Assembly (NCBI RefSeq): GCF_007845675.1
Contig: NZ_VOBR01000017.1
Coordinates: 124,001-188,000, forward strand
Source: Lentzea tibetensis
GTDB taxonomy: Bacteria > Actinomycetota > Actinomycetes > Mycobacteriales > Pseudonocardiaceae
DNA length: 64,000 nucleotides
Direction: 5' to 3'
The position numbers were made by a program, and so were the translations under genes. Positions 19,085 to 27,853 of this stretch are shown here, one piece after another. Every line of letters starts with the position of its first letter. Position 1 is the first letter of the stretch. The notes under the pieces were generated by a model. The model was given only the letters and a program-made list of their open reading frames with translations. It had not been told where the DNA came from and did not search any database.

Positions 19085-19507
19085 TTGGGGGCTGGGGTGA
19101 AGAGGGCCGCCGTGGCGGCCTTGCTGGTGGGCGCGTGCACGACACTGACACCGGAGGCGCACGCCGTCAGCCAGTCGGTGACGGCCAAGTGCGCGAAGGC
19201 CGACTTCAGCGGTGAGTTCAAGCTGTCCTACGACACCGGGGCCGGGTTCTACCGGCTGAAGGCGGGCAGGGGCGGAGCCGGACCGTACATCGGCGACTCC
19301 GGATCGATGAACGTCAAGGTCAACTACCGCGAGGGCGGCACCACCAACAACGCGGTGAACCGCACGAAGAGCGGGCTCAAGTCCGACGAGGTCGGCGAGG
19401 TCCCGGTCAACGGCACGAGCGTGCCGAGCACCAGCCGCGCGTGGGTCGAGGTCAAGTTCTCCGACAGCAGCGGCGTGCGCTGCACGGCGCGGAAGAACCT
19501 GATCTGA
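19085..19507 (+). CDS. Small secreted protein of unknown function
   Basis: About 140 residues with a signal peptide (basic VKR, hydrophobic AAVAALLVGA, cut near EAHA-VSQ). The mature part is polar, rich in Gly, Lys and Ser, with two Cys (AKCAK and GVRCTARK) that could form one disulfide. TTG at 19085 has GAGGGAG eight bases upstream; GTG 19055 and GTG 19097 are alternatives. Not recognised. Its stop overlaps the next regulator gene. Confidence 0.6.
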   Translation: MGAGVKRAAVAALLVGACTTLTPEAHAVSQSVTAKCAKADFSGEFKLSYDTGAGFYRLKAGRGGAGPYIGDSGSMNVKVNYREGGTTNNAVNRTKSGLKSDEVGEVPVNGTSVPSTSRAWVEVKFSDSSGVRCTARKNLI

Positions 19508-22500
19508 GTCCGACGTACCGCATCTTGGGACCGGTCACGGTCCTCGGTCCGGCCGGGCCCGTGCGCCCGGCCGGCCAGAAGCAGGCCTCGGTGCTGGCGG
19601 CGTTGCTGCTCAGCCCCAACCGGGTCGTGCCGGAAGACCGGCTCATCGACCTGACCTGGGGCGAGCAGGCGCCGCGCAGCGCTCGGGGCAGGCTGCAGGT
19701 GCACGTGTCGGACCTGCGCAAGCTGCTCGGCGCCGACGTGATCACCCGGAGCTCGTCCGGGTACGCGATCGAGGTCGGGCCGGGCGCGCGCGACCTCGAC
19801 GTGTTCGACGCCGTCGTCGCCGACGCCCGCGGGCTGACCGGCGCCGCCGCCGTCGCGCGCCTGCACGAGGCGCTCGAGCTGTGGACGGGCACACCGCTCG
19901 ACGGCGTCAGCGACGAGCTCGCCGAGCTGGAACGCCCCGCGCTCGTCGAACGCAGGCTCGCGGTCGTCGAGGAGCTGCACGAGCTGCGCATCGCCGAGGG
20001 CCAGCCCGCCGAAACCGTCGCCGACCTGCGCAAGCTCGTCGACGAACACCCCTACCGGGAACGGCTGCGGGCGGCGCTGATGCTCGCGCTGCACCGGTGC
20101 GGCCGGGCCGCGGAGGCGCTCGAGGTCTACGCACAGGGCCACGAGCTGCTGGTGTCCGAGCTCGGCATCGAACCCGGACCGGCGCTGCGGGACGTGCAGC
20201 TGCGGATCCTGCGCGGCGAGGACCAGGCGCCGGTGACCACCGTCCGCCCGGCCGAGCTCCCCTTGGCCGCCCGAGGCTTCGCTGGCCGCGCCAACGAGCT
20301 CGCCGCACTCGACTCCGGCGACGACGGCGTCTGGGTGATCACCGGGACCGCGGGCGTCGGGAAGACCGCGCTCGCCGTGCGGTGGGCGCACGACGCGCGC
20401 GACCGCTACCCCGACGGCCAGCTGTACGTGAACCTGCGCGGCTTCGACGCCGACGACGAACCGCTCAGCCCGACCGCCGCGCTGGCCCAGCTGCTGCGCG
20501 CGCTCGGCGCCTCTCCGTCCGAAACGGACGACCAAAGTGGACTGTTCCGGTCGCTGCTCGCGGACCGGAAGGCGTTGGTGGTGCTGGACAACGCGCGTGA
20601 TGCCGCCCAGGTGCTGCCGCTGCTGCCCTCGACGGGCCGCGTGCTGGTGACCAGCAGGCACCGGCTGGGCGACCTGGTCGCCCGCACCGGCGCCCGCTCG
20701 CTCGCGCTGACGCAGCTGCCCGGCCACGACTCGCACGCACTGCTCACCTCGGCGCTCGGCGCGGACCGCGTCGCCGCGGAGCCCGCTGCCGCCGCCGAGC
20801 TGGCCGAGGTGTGCGGACACCACCCGCTTGCCTTGCGCATCGCCGCGGCCAACGTGGGCGCAAGCATCGCGGCGACCGTGGCGGAACTGCGCGGCGACCC
20901 GCTGCTCGCCCTGGACGGCGCCGAGCTGGGCGCGGTCGCGACCGCGTTCTCCCTGTCCTACCAAGCACTTCCAGCCGATCAGCAACGGCTGTTCCGGGTG
21001 CTCGGGATCGTGCCGGGACCGGACTTCACGCCGCACGCCGCGTCCGCGTTGCTCGACGTCGGCACCGGTGTGGCGACGCGCCTGCTGCGCGGGCTGGCGG
21101 CCGCCAACCTCGTCGAGGCGCACGCACCCGGCCGCTACCGGTTCCACGACCTGGTGCGCCGCTACGCCGAAGAGCTCGGGGACGAAGCGGAGGCGTGGGA
21201 CCGGTTGTTCGCGAGCTACCTCGCGATCACCGACGCCGCGGTCGCCCACCTGGCCAAGCGGATCGTGACGCTCCCCCGCGACGACCAGCCGGGGCCGAGC
21301 CCGGTCGAGTTCGCGGGCAGCGCGGAAGCCGTGGCGTGGCTGGACGTCGAGGCGCCGAACCTGGTCGCCGCGCTGCGCAGGGCAGCGGTGAGCGGCCCGC
21401 GCCCGCAGGTCTGGTACCTGGCCGACGCGGTGCGCCGGTTCTTCCACGACCACGGCAGGCGCGCGGAGTGGCTGGAGCTGACGCCCGTGCTGCTGCGCGC
21501 CGCCCGGCGGCACGAGGCACCGGCCGCGGAAGCGTTGCTGCACCTCACGATGGGCGGAGCGGCGTTCCGCGAGGGACGCCACAAGGACGGCATCGCGCAC
21601 ACCACGGAGGCGGCACGGGCGAGCCGCGCGTGCGGGTGGCGCGAGTGCGAGGCGAGCGCGGTGGCGAACCTCGGATCCATGCTCGACTGGTCGGGCAGGC
21701 TCACCGAGGCGGTCGAGCACAGCCGGCGCGCGGTCGAGCTGTTCCGCGAGCTCGGGAACCCCTCGGGCGAAAGCCACGCGATGAACTCGGTGAGCTGCCA
21801 CTACCGCCAGCTCGGCAGGCTGGCCGAGGCACGGGAGTGCCTGGACGAGTCGGTCGCGTTGTGCCGCAAGGAGTCGCTCTCGTTCTGGGAGGCCGCCAAC
21901 CTGGCGGACCTCGGGTCGGTGCTGCTGGCACTCGGCGATCACCAGTACGCCGAGCACACCCTGCACCTCGCGCTGGAGTTGTTCCGCGAGCTGGGATCCC
22001 GCTTCGGCGAGGCGACCGCGCTGAACGGGCTGAGCGCCGTGCACCTGGCCCGCGACGACCACGACGCCGCACGTCAGGCCGCCACCGAGGCACTGGAGTG
22101 CGCCCGGCAGGACGGCGACCAGCAGGCCGAGGCCGTCGCGTTGATCAGGCTGGGCCGCGCGACCTCCGGACGGCAGCACCTCGTGCGAGCGCTGGAGATC
22201 GCGAAGCGGTCCGGCCTGCGCGGGCTGGAGGCGGAGGCGTCCGCCGCGCTCGCGCACGTTCTTGCTGTCGCACACCCCACGACAGCACGATCGCACGCGA
22301 CCACCGCCCTCGCGGTGGCGCGAGCGGGCGGGTTCCGGCTCCTGGAGGCGGAGGCACTGCTGGCCGTCGCCGCCGCGGAGTCACCCGAGCAGGCCGGACA
22401 CGCGGTGCGGGAGGCCCTGCGCATCTGGCACGACACCGGTCACGTCACCGGCGCCGCACGCGCGACGCGTGCCCTGGAGGACCTCACCGCGCGGTCGTGA
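19441..22500 (+). CDS. AfsR/SARP-family transcriptional regulator with NB-ARC and TPR domains
   Basis: 1019 residues as read from GTG 19441. Order: OmpR-type winged helix (~25-110, YRILGPVTVLG start), bacterial transcriptional activation domain BTAD (~115-255), NB-ARC ATPase (~270-600; P-loop GTAGVGKTAL, LVVLDNA), then TPR repeats (~640-1010). AfsR-type proteins activate secondary-metabolism genes. The true start is uncertain: the winged helix begins at residue ~26, just after the previous gene's stop, and a CTG at 19504 overlapping that TGA (CTGA) is possible. No biosynthetic cluster lies next to it. Confidence 0.85.
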   Translation: MGRGQVLRQQRRALHGAEEPDLSPTYRILGPVTVLGPAGPVRPAGQKQASVLAALLLSPNRVVPEDRLIDLTWGEQAPRSARGRLQVHVSDLRKLLGADVITRSSSGYAIEVGPGARDLDVFDAVVADARGLTGAAAVARLHEALELWTGTPLDGVSDELAELERPALVERRLAVVEELHELRIAEGQPAETVADLRKLVDEHPYRERLRAALMLALHRCGRAAEALEVYAQGHELLVSELGIEPGPALRDVQLRILRGEDQAPVTTVRPAELPLAARGFAGRANELAALDSGDDGVWVITGTAGVGKTALAVRWAHDARDRYPDGQLYVNLRGFDADDEPLSPTAALAQLLRALGASPSETDDQSGLFRSLLADRKALVVLDNARDAAQVLPLLPSTGRVLVTSRHRLGDLVARTGARSLALTQLPGHDSHALLTSALGADRVAAEPAAAAELAEVCGHHPLALRIAAANVGASIAATVAELRGDPLLALDGAELGAVATAFSLSYQALPADQQRLFRVLGIVPGPDFTPHAASALLDVGTGVATRLLRGLAAANLVEAHAPGRYRFHDLVRRYAEELGDEAEAWDRLFASYLAITDAAVAHLAKRIVTLPRDDQPGPSPVEFAGSAEAVAWLDVEAPNLVAALRRAAVSGPRPQVWYLADAVRRFFHDHGRRAEWLELTPVLLRAARRHEAPAAEALLHLTMGGAAFREGRHKDGIAHTTEAARASRACGWRECEASAVANLGSMLDWSGRLTEAVEHSRRAVELFRELGNPSGESHAMNSVSCHYRQLGRLAEARECLDESVALCRKESLSFWEAANLADLGSVLLALGDHQYAEHTLHLALELFRELGSRFGEATALNGLSAVHLARDDHDAARQAATEALECARQDGDQQAEAVALIRLGRATSGRQHLVRALEIAKRSGLRGLEAEASAALAHVLAVAHPTTARSHATTALAVARAGGFRLLEAEALLAVAAAESPEQAGHAVREALRIWHDTGHVTGAARATRALEDLTARS

Positions 22501-22538
22501 GCGGGGTTGGGGGACACCCGCCCACGACCGAGCTCACC

Positions 22539-22946
22539 TCAGGCCACGCCCGTGTCGGTGTCGCAGTACTTGAGCTCCGCGCCCTTCTCCTTCTGCAGGC
22601 ACACCTGCAGGTACACCTTGGTGCCCTCGGGGATCTCGATGTCGTCCGGGAACTTGTCGCAGTTCAGCCGCGGGTCCTGGTGGTGCCCGGTGTGGTGCCA
22701 CAGCTTGCGCTCGTGCGTGACGCCACCCGTCGTCCAGGTGAGGCGACCGCGCACGCCGAGGCTGTCGTAGTCGCGGTCGCAGATCCCGAAGTGCTCGCCC
22801 TCGGCCCTGAACCAGGCCATGCCGCCCTTGGGGTCCGGGTCGTCGCTGTAGACCTCGACGTCCCTCGCCGCGCTGGCCCCCGGCGTCATCGACAGCAACG
22901 TGCCGACCGCGATCGCCGCAGCCGCGGCAACTCGTCCCATGCTCAT
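22539..22946 (-). CDS. Small secreted protein of unknown function
   Basis: 135 residues, signal peptide cut near GASA-ARD, mature part acidic with four Cys (GICDRDY, LNCDKF, QVCLQK, KYCDTD), probably two disulfides. AAGGAAG precedes the ATG. It has no recognised domain. It is 19 bp downstream of the secreted protease gene on the same strand and may share its transcript (inhibitor, protease, this protein). Confidence 0.6.
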   Translation of the reverse strand: MSMGRVAAAAAIAVGTLLSMTPGASAARDVEVYSDDPDPKGGMAWFRAEGEHFGICDRDYDSLGVRGRLTWTTGGVTHERKLWHHTGHHQDPRLNCDKFPDDIEIPEGTKVYLQVCLQKEKGAELKYCDTDTGVA

Positions 22947-22965
22947 TTGTTCTTCCTTTCGATGT

Positions 22966-24324
22966 CTAGCGAGGTGCCTGCACGCGCAGCACTCCGGCGA
23001 GTGCCTTCTCCGCGAGCGAGGTGTCGGTGAAGTAGTCCCAGCAGCTGCCGCTGGTGTTGTAGCTGCCGCCGCTCAGCACGCCCTTGGCCGCGACGCCGCC
23101 GTCACCGCGGACGGTGTAGATCGGGGCGCCGGAGTCACCGCCCCTGGTGCAGTTGCCGTCGCGGTGGCCTTCGGTGGCGTTGCGCAGCACCGCGCCGCTG
23201 CCGTAGCGGACGGTCACGTTGGTCGAGATGACCTTCCAGCCGCACATCTCGCCGGTGACCTGGCCGCTGACGCAGTACCGGTCGCCGCTGCCGGACCGGC
23301 TGCGCCACTTGTCGGTGACGGCCCTGGACTGGCCGGAGTTCCGGCCGCCGCGGTAGACGCGGTGGCTCGAGGCCTTGCCCGCGGCCATCTTGATCGTGGA
23401 CACGTCGCCGGAGTAGTAGCTCTGGCCGTGCCACTTCACCGACCCGGTGGTGTTGTTCCAGTTGTCCGCGGTGACCTCGCCCATCACGCCGTTCGGGTTG
23501 GACGCGGTCTTGTTCAGCGCCGTGCAGTGCCCCGCCGTGAGGACGTAGGACGCGCCCTCGTGCACCCAGCCGAACGCCGTGGAGCAGCCGTCGAACAACG
23601 CGCCGCCGTAGTACGGGCTCTTGTCCGACTGCCTGGTGTCCTTCTGCTCCGGCGCGGCCATGCCCGGCACCAGGTAGAGCGCCACCCGGTCCGCGCCGTA
23701 CCTCGCGGCCAGCGCCTCCCGCAGCTCCTGCGTCACCTGCGCCGCCTTGACCAGCACGCGGTTGTTCGGCGCGTCGACGTACGCCGTGCGCAGCTCGCCG
23801 CCACCCGGCAGCGAGGTCTCGAGCACCTCCTGCTGCACCTGGTCGAGCTCGGCGAGGCTGAACCGCACCCTGGGCACGTGCGGCCGCACCGTCCACGTCG
23901 GACCCGCCTGCTGCACGGCCATCGCGCTGGGCTCGGCGGCGGGTTTCTCGGTGACGCCGTCGTCCGGGATGCTGCCGTCGTCCGAGCCCAACCCCAGAGG
24001 GCTCGCGGCGACGGTCATGCTCGCGCTCGCACTGTCGACAGTTGACAGCGACGCCGTGGTCTTCACGGGCGCGACGACGGTGTCGAAGTCGGCGTACGGC
24101 ATCGAGTACTCGGCCGGGTTGGCCTGCGCGCGGTCCATCGCGATGTCGAGCGCGGCGCGCGTGGTGTCCGGCAGCGACGGCTCGTCCTCGCGCGGGTCGT
24201 GCGTGATGACGGCGACCGCCGTGCCGGTCGCGGGCTGGTCGCCGGTGATGGCGGCCTGTGCGGGAACCGCGGCAGCGGCGCAGGCCACGACCGCCAGCCC
24301 CACGCAGGTGAGCGCACGTCTCAC
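22966..24324 (-). CDS. Secreted chymotrypsin-like serine protease with long pro-region
   Basis: 452 residues. Signal peptide (cut near VPAQA), pro-region (~25-230) and a protease domain with the triad His in YVLTAGHCTA, Asp in SGDVSTIKM and Ser in RGGDSGAPI. The pro-region and Cys pattern fit the alpha-lytic/streptogrisin-like bacterial S1 group, where the pro-part folds and then inhibits the enzyme. GTG start overlaps the inhibitor gene's TGA (GTGA), so the two proteins are translationally coupled and likely exported together. Confidence 0.85.
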   Translation of the reverse strand: MRRALTCVGLAVVACAAAAVPAQAAITGDQPATGTAVAVITHDPREDEPSLPDTTRAALDIAMDRAQANPAEYSMPYADFDTVVAPVKTTASLSTVDSASASMTVAASPLGLGSDDGSIPDDGVTEKPAAEPSAMAVQQAGPTWTVRPHVPRVRFSLAELDQVQQEVLETSLPGGGELRTAYVDAPNNRVLVKAAQVTQELREALAARYGADRVALYLVPGMAAPEQKDTRQSDKSPYYGGALFDGCSTAFGWVHEGASYVLTAGHCTALNKTASNPNGVMGEVTADNWNNTTGSVKWHGQSYYSGDVSTIKMAAGKASSHRVYRGGRNSGQSRAVTDKWRSRSGSGDRYCVSGQVTGEMCGWKVISTNVTVRYGSGAVLRNATEGHRDGNCTRGGDSGAPIYTVRGDGGVAAKGVLSGGSYNTSGSCWDYFTDTSLAEKALAGVLRVQAPR

Positions 24325-24782
24325 CGGAAGGACTTCATGTAGAACGTGGTGCTCGGGACCCGCGCGCCCGGCCGGTAGCTCATCGACGGCGTGCCGTGGC
24401 AGTTCTGCCCGGTGCGCATCGACGAGATCGCCGTGCTGCCGCCGACCTTCAGCGACTTGACGATGTAGATCTTGTTGGGCTGGCCGGGGTAGACGTTCCA
24501 GCAGTCCCGGTCGGTGACGGAGACCTCGTACTTGTCACCGCGGTAGTTCGTCTGCTTCCAGAAGCACACGGCGTGCCCGGTGCAGGACGTGTCCGCGGCC
24601 TCGGCGGTGCCCTCGGGTGCTTCCCGCGTCACGACACCGTTGCTGTAGGTCGTGACGACGACGCCCTCGGCGGTGGTGACGCTCTCCGACGTGACGACGT
24701 CGGCCTGTGCGGCGGTCGCGCCGGTGATGGTGGCGACCGCGACGGCGGCGGCGACGAGCACCGCGCGCAGGTACTTCGGCAT
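24321..24782 (-). CDS. Peptidase inhibitor family I36-like secreted protein
   Basis: 153 residues: signal peptide cut near AAQA-DVV, a Thr/Val-rich linker, then a domain with Cys and aromatic pattern CFWKQTNYRGDKYEV ... SMRTGQNCHG, the beta/gamma-crystallin-type fold of I36 inhibitors (such as SMI). ATG preceded by GGAGG within a CCTCCGGAGG palindrome. The next gene, overlapping by four bases, is a secreted serine protease, so this is its probable dedicated inhibitor. Confidence 0.75.
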   Translation of the reverse strand: MPKYLRAVLVAAAVAVATITGATAAQADVVTSESVTTAEGVVVTTYSNGVVTREAPEGTAEAADTSCTGHAVCFWKQTNYRGDKYEVSVTDRDCWNVYPGQPNKIYIVKSLKVGGSTAISSMRTGQNCHGTPSMSYRPGARVPSTTFYMKSFR

Positions 24783-24863
24783 TCTTCCTCCGGAGGTGGT
24801 CTTGTCTGTCGCACCGCATGGTCGACAGGGCCACTTCCGTGAGGCTTCGGTCCGGCTTCGGTC

Positions 24864-25118
24864 TTACGGAATCTGCTGCATGTACAGCACACCGATCGCG
24901 ATGACCGTCAGCATGCTCAGGATCCCGACGGCCAGCAGTTCGAGCACCGACTCGCCCTTGGGCCGAACGTGGCACGACCGCGACTCGCGCTGAGCGACGG
25001 CCACGACGGGCCGCGGGCGCGTCGCGGGGCGCCGGGGAAGGACACGCGGACCCGATCGAAGGGGACGGCCGAGTGCGACGGCCTCAACCTCTTGCCTGGT
25101 CCGAACGAGAACCGCCAT
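24864..25118 (-). CDS. Small SOS-regulated membrane protein divergent from lexA
   Basis: 84 residues: a basic, Arg/Pro-rich N-terminal ~55 residues, then one membrane helix (LLAVGILSMLTVIAIGVLY) and stop. The ATG is secured by GGAGG with good spacing. In other actinomycetes this place beside lexA is held by a damage-induced cell-division suppressor with N-terminal basic part, membrane helix and LysM domain (Rv2719c-like). Here the LysM part is absent. Two abutting SOS boxes lie 41-72 bp upstream. A role in checkpoint division arrest is inference from position and regulation. Confidence 0.65.
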   Translation of the reverse strand: MAVLVRTRQEVEAVALGRPLRSGPRVLPRRPATRPRPVVAVAQRESRSCHVRPKGESVLELLAVGILSMLTVIAIGVLYMQQIP

Positions 25119-25158
25119 GACGCCCTCCGAGAGCTAACCAGCAGGTCATCCAGCTTGA

Positions 25159-25174
25159 TCGAACATCGGTTCGA
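25159..25174. promoter_or_regulatory. SOS (LexA) box, perfect
   Basis: TCGAAC-ATCG-GTTCGA matches the actinobacterial LexA consensus TCGAAC-N4-GTTCGA exactly. Nearest start is the small membrane protein at 25118. Confidence 0.92.
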
Positions 25175-25190
25175 TCGAACGTCCGTGCGA
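25175..25190. promoter_or_regulatory. Second SOS box, directly abutting the first
   Basis: TCGAAC-GTCC-GTGCGA, one mismatch. It begins on the base after the first box ends, so two LexA dimers could bind side by side. Confidence 0.8.
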
Positions 25191-25239
25191 ATTTCTACCA
25201 CCTCGGGCCGTCGAAATCCACAACACGCCGAGACTTACC

Positions 25240-25255
25240 TCGAACAGGTGTTTGA
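25240..25255. promoter_or_regulatory. SOS box of lexA
   Basis: TCGAAC-AGGT-GTTTGA, one mismatch, 61 bp before the lexA start; gives autorepression. Confidence 0.85.
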
Positions 25256-25315
25256 TCTGGACGAGAAGTGCGACTACCGTCCACAACTGAAGATCGTCGA
25301 ACAAAGGACTGGACT

Positions 25316-26014
25316 GTGGCGCGCAAGACGATCGTGGATCCGGACAACGTGCCGTTGGTTCCCCCGCGGGTCACGGACATCGCCGGCAACGCGGGCCTCA
25401 CGCTGCGCCAGCGGAAAGTCCTGGACGTCATCAGGGACTGGGTCGACAGGTTCGGCTACCCGCCGAGCGTGCGGGAGATCGGCGAGGCGGTCGGGCTGAC
25501 GTCGACGTCGTCGGTCGCGTACCAGCTGCGCGCGCTGGAGCGGAAGGGCTTCCTGCGCCGCGACCCGAACCGGCCGCGCGCCGTCGGCATGCTGCCGAAC
25601 GAGATCGACGCCGGGCTGGACCCCATGTCGAAGCCCACGCCCGCGTACGTGCCGATGCTCGGCCGCATCGCCGCCGGTGGGCCGATCCTGGCCGAGGAGT
25701 CGATCGAGGACGTGTTCCCGCTGCCGCGCGAGATCGTCGGTGAGGGCGAGCTGTTCCTGCTGCGCGTCGTCGGTGACTCGATGGTCGACGCGGCCATCAC
25801 CGACGGCGACTGGGTCGTCATCCGCAAGCAGCCGACCGCGGACAACGGCGAGATCGTCGCCGCGATGATCGACGGCGAGGCGACCGTCAAGACGTTCAAG
25901 CGCAAGGACGGGCACGTCTGGCTGATGCCGCACAACCAGGCCTACGAGCCGATCAACGGCGACGAGGCCACGATCCTCGGCAAGGTCGTCACCGTGCTGC
26001 GCCGTCTCCCCTGA
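25316..26014 (+). CDS. lexA: SOS-response repressor LexA
   Basis: 232 residues from GTG 25316 (VARKTIVDP), chosen because AAAGGA sits at good spacing and the upstream part of the frame covers promoter DNA. The winged HTH is at ~25-90 ([24 protein letters not shown] region). The cleavage site is Ala-Gly in RIAAGGPIL, with catalytic Ser in [10 protein letters not shown] and Lys in EATVKTF. RecA-stimulated self-cleavage derepresses DNA-damage genes. The 3' end overlaps the converging HTH gene by 26 bp. Confidence 0.97.
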   Translation: MARKTIVDPDNVPLVPPRVTDIAGNAGLTLRQRKVLDVIRDWVDRFGYPPSVREIGEAVGLTSTSSVAYQLRALERKGFLRRDPNRPRAVGMLPNEIDAGLDPMSKPTPAYVPMLGRIAAGGPILAEESIEDVFPLPREIVGEGELFLLRVVGDSMVDAAITDGDWVVIRKQPTADNGEIVAAMIDGEATVKTFKRKDGHVWLMPHNQAYEPINGDEATILGKVVTVLRRLP

Positions 26015-26681
26015 GTTCTGCCCACCACTTCTCACCCGCGTCGACCATGTCCTGGCTGATGCGTTCGAAGAAGCGGCCCATGAGGTCGAGGCGTTCGCCT
26101 GCGGGCGTCGCCCCGAACAGCGCGGCGCCCTCGCGGCCGGCGTCGGCCCACTTGAAGTTCATGCGCGTGCTCGACTGCCACGCCTGGAACCACACGTCGG
26201 CACCCACGACGTAGTGCTCGCGCCGGGTGCGCGGATCCCGTGAGCGGCCGATCAGGTCCATCGCCACCAGCATCGACACGGCCTTCGAGATCGACGCCGG
26301 GCTGACACCGAGCCGCTGGGACAGCTCCGCCGCGGTCATGCTGCCGCTCTCCGTCACGTAGATGCAGGTCAGCACGCGCGCGGCTGTACGAGGTATCCCG
26401 GTGTCGACCATCAACTCGACGAGCCGGGCCACGAACGCCTGCTCCGGGCCCGACATCTCCTCCACCCGCGGCGCCGTGACGCGGCGGTGGGCGCGCTTCG
26501 ACGACGCCTGCTGGGCGCGGTCCGCGCGGTAGGCGTAGATGCCGCCGTTGCGCGACACCTCGCGGCTGACCGTCGACGTCGGCCGTTGCAACCGGCGGGC
26601 GATCTCGGCGTACCCGAGGCCTTCGCGCAGGCCCGTCGCGATGCGCTGACGGTCCTGGCGAGTCAGTCTTCCACCGGGCAT
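25989..26681 (-). CDS. Transcriptional regulator with IS30-like HTH plus MarR/GbsR-like winged helix
   Basis: 230 residues. Residues ~5-50 resemble the IS30-type HTH_38 ([20 protein letters not shown]; then [15 protein letters not shown]). Residues ~80-160 form a MarR-type winged helix ([21 protein letters not shown]). So it carries two DNA-binding modules. It is divergent from the P450 gene, and the gap between them holds two inverted repeats, so it probably controls the P450 and itself. Confidence 0.75.
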   Translation of the reverse strand: MPGGRLTRQDRQRIATGLREGLGYAEIARRLQRPTSTVSREVSRNGGIYAYRADRAQQASSKRAHRRVTAPRVEEMSGPEQAFVARLVELMVDTGIPRTAARVLTCIYVTESGSMTAAELSQRLGVSPASISKAVSMLVAMDLIGRSRDPRTRREHYVVGADVWFQAWQSSTRMNFKWADAGREGAALFGATPAGERLDLMGRFFERISQDMVDAGEKWWAELRGDGAAR

Positions 26682-26719
26682 CTCGAACGCTCACTTCCGC
26701 TGCTCAGCAAGGAAAAACA

Positions 26720-26737
26720 GTGTGCATTAACGCACAC
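26720..26737. promoter_or_regulatory. Inverted repeat in the regulator/P450 intergenic region
   Basis: GTGTGC-ATTAAC-GCACAC, perfect 6-bp arms around a TTAA core; candidate operator of the divergent HTH regulator. Confidence 0.6.
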
Positions 26738-26742
26738 GCCAT

Positions 26743-26760
26743 TGCAACCGACTCGTTGCA
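26743..26760. promoter_or_regulatory. Second inverted repeat in the regulator/P450 region
   Basis: TGCAAC-CGACTC-GTTGCA, perfect 6-bp arms, centre about 23 bp from the first repeat (roughly two helical turns). Sequence differs from the first, fitting a regulator with two DNA-binding modules or two proteins. Confidence 0.5.
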
Positions 26761-26791
26761 GCACCATGAAACGCAACGTAGCTTTCGCGTT

Positions 26792-27853
26792 ATGGAAACC
26801 ACGGGGGAACTCCAGCCGATGACCTGTCCGGACGGCCACGAGGGGTGGCTCGCGACCGGGAGGAACGCCGTCCGCGCGGTGCTCGCCGACAACCGGTTCA
26901 GCATCCGGCCCGACCTCATGCACTTCCCGTTCGCGGACACCGGCGGCGAGACGGCGCCGCCCTCGCCGCCCGGTGCTTTCGGCGACGCCGACCCGCCGGA
27001 GCACACCCGCTACCGGCGCGCGCTGACCGGCCAGTTCACCGTCCGCCGGATGCGGCAGCTGACCGAGCGGATCGAGGAGATCACCGCCGAGCACCTGACC
27101 GCGATGGAGAAGCAGGGGACGACGGCCGATCTCGTCCCGGCGTTCGCGCTGCCGGTGCCCGCGCTGATGATCTGCGAGCTGCTGGGCGTGCCCTACACCG
27201 AGCGCGAGCGCTTCCAGGCGGACGCGATCATGGTGACGGGCTCGATGGCCGACTTCGCCGAGACGGGTGCCGCGTTCGTGCGGCTGCAGGAGTACATGGG
27301 CGAGCTGGTCACGGCCAAGCGCGTGCGACCGCAGGACGACCTGATCAGCGGCATCGTCGGTGAGGACTTCACCGACGAGGAGCTGGTCAACATGAGCCTG
27401 ATGTTGCTCGGCGGCGGGCTCGACACGACGACGAACGTGTTCGCGACCGGCCTGCTCGAGCTGCTCCGCTCACCCGAGCTCGTCGCCGAGCTCAGGGCGA
27501 AGCCGGAGGAGGTCGTCGAGGAGCTGCTGCGCCGGACGACGATCATCCCGACGCTGGTGCGCTCGGCGCTGGAGGACGTCGAGATCGACGGCCAGGTGAT
27601 CAAGGCGGGCGACACGGTCGCGTTGTCGCTGGAGACGGCGAACCTCGACCGGTCCGGCAACCACATCGCGTTCGGGCACGGCATCCACCAGTGCCTCGGG
27701 CAGCAGCTCGCGCGCGTCGTGCTGGGCATCGGGTTCCCGGCGCTGTTCGAGTGGTTCCCGAAGCTGCGCCTCGCCGTGCCGGAGGCGGAGTTGCCGGTGC
27801 GCCCCCACGCGCTCGTCAAAGGCCTGCTGGCGCTGCCGGTCCGCTGGGATTAA
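26792..27853 (+). CDS. Short cytochrome P450
   Basis: 353 residues from ATG 26792; usual bacterial P450s have ~400. Present: C-helix H-T-R-Y-R-R, I-helix LLGGGLDTTTN, the E-x-x-R of helix K (EELLRR) and the haem loop FGHGIHQCLG with the Cys ligand. Missing: about 35-40 residues at the N-terminus before WLATGRNAV, and roughly 15 residues of the meander region between ANLD and RSGNH, where relatives have a PDxFDxxR segment. The longer frame from GTG 26720 starts inside the palindrome and is rejected. Activity is doubtful; substrate unknown. Confidence 0.8.
   Translation: METTGELQPMTCPDGHEGWLATGRNAVRAVLADNRFSIRPDLMHFPFADTGGETAPPSPPGAFGDADPPEHTRYRRALTGQFTVRRMRQLTERIEEITAEHLTAMEKQGTTADLVPAFALPVPALMICELLGVPYTERERFQADAIMVTGSMADFAETGAAFVRLQEYMGELVTAKRVRPQDDLISGIVGEDFTDEELVNMSLMLLGGGLDTTTNVFATGLLELLRSPELVAELRAKPEEVVEELLRRTTIIPTLVRSALEDVEIDGQVIKAGDTVALSLETANLDRSGNHIAFGHGIHQCLGQQLARVVLGIGFPALFEWFPKLRLAVPEAELPVRPHALVKGLLALPVRWD

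Noticed and set aside
19324-22296. 990-codon minus-strand frame opposite the AfsR-type regulator
   Set aside because: Antisense shadow; the plus-strand frame has a complete SARP/NB-ARC/TPR order.
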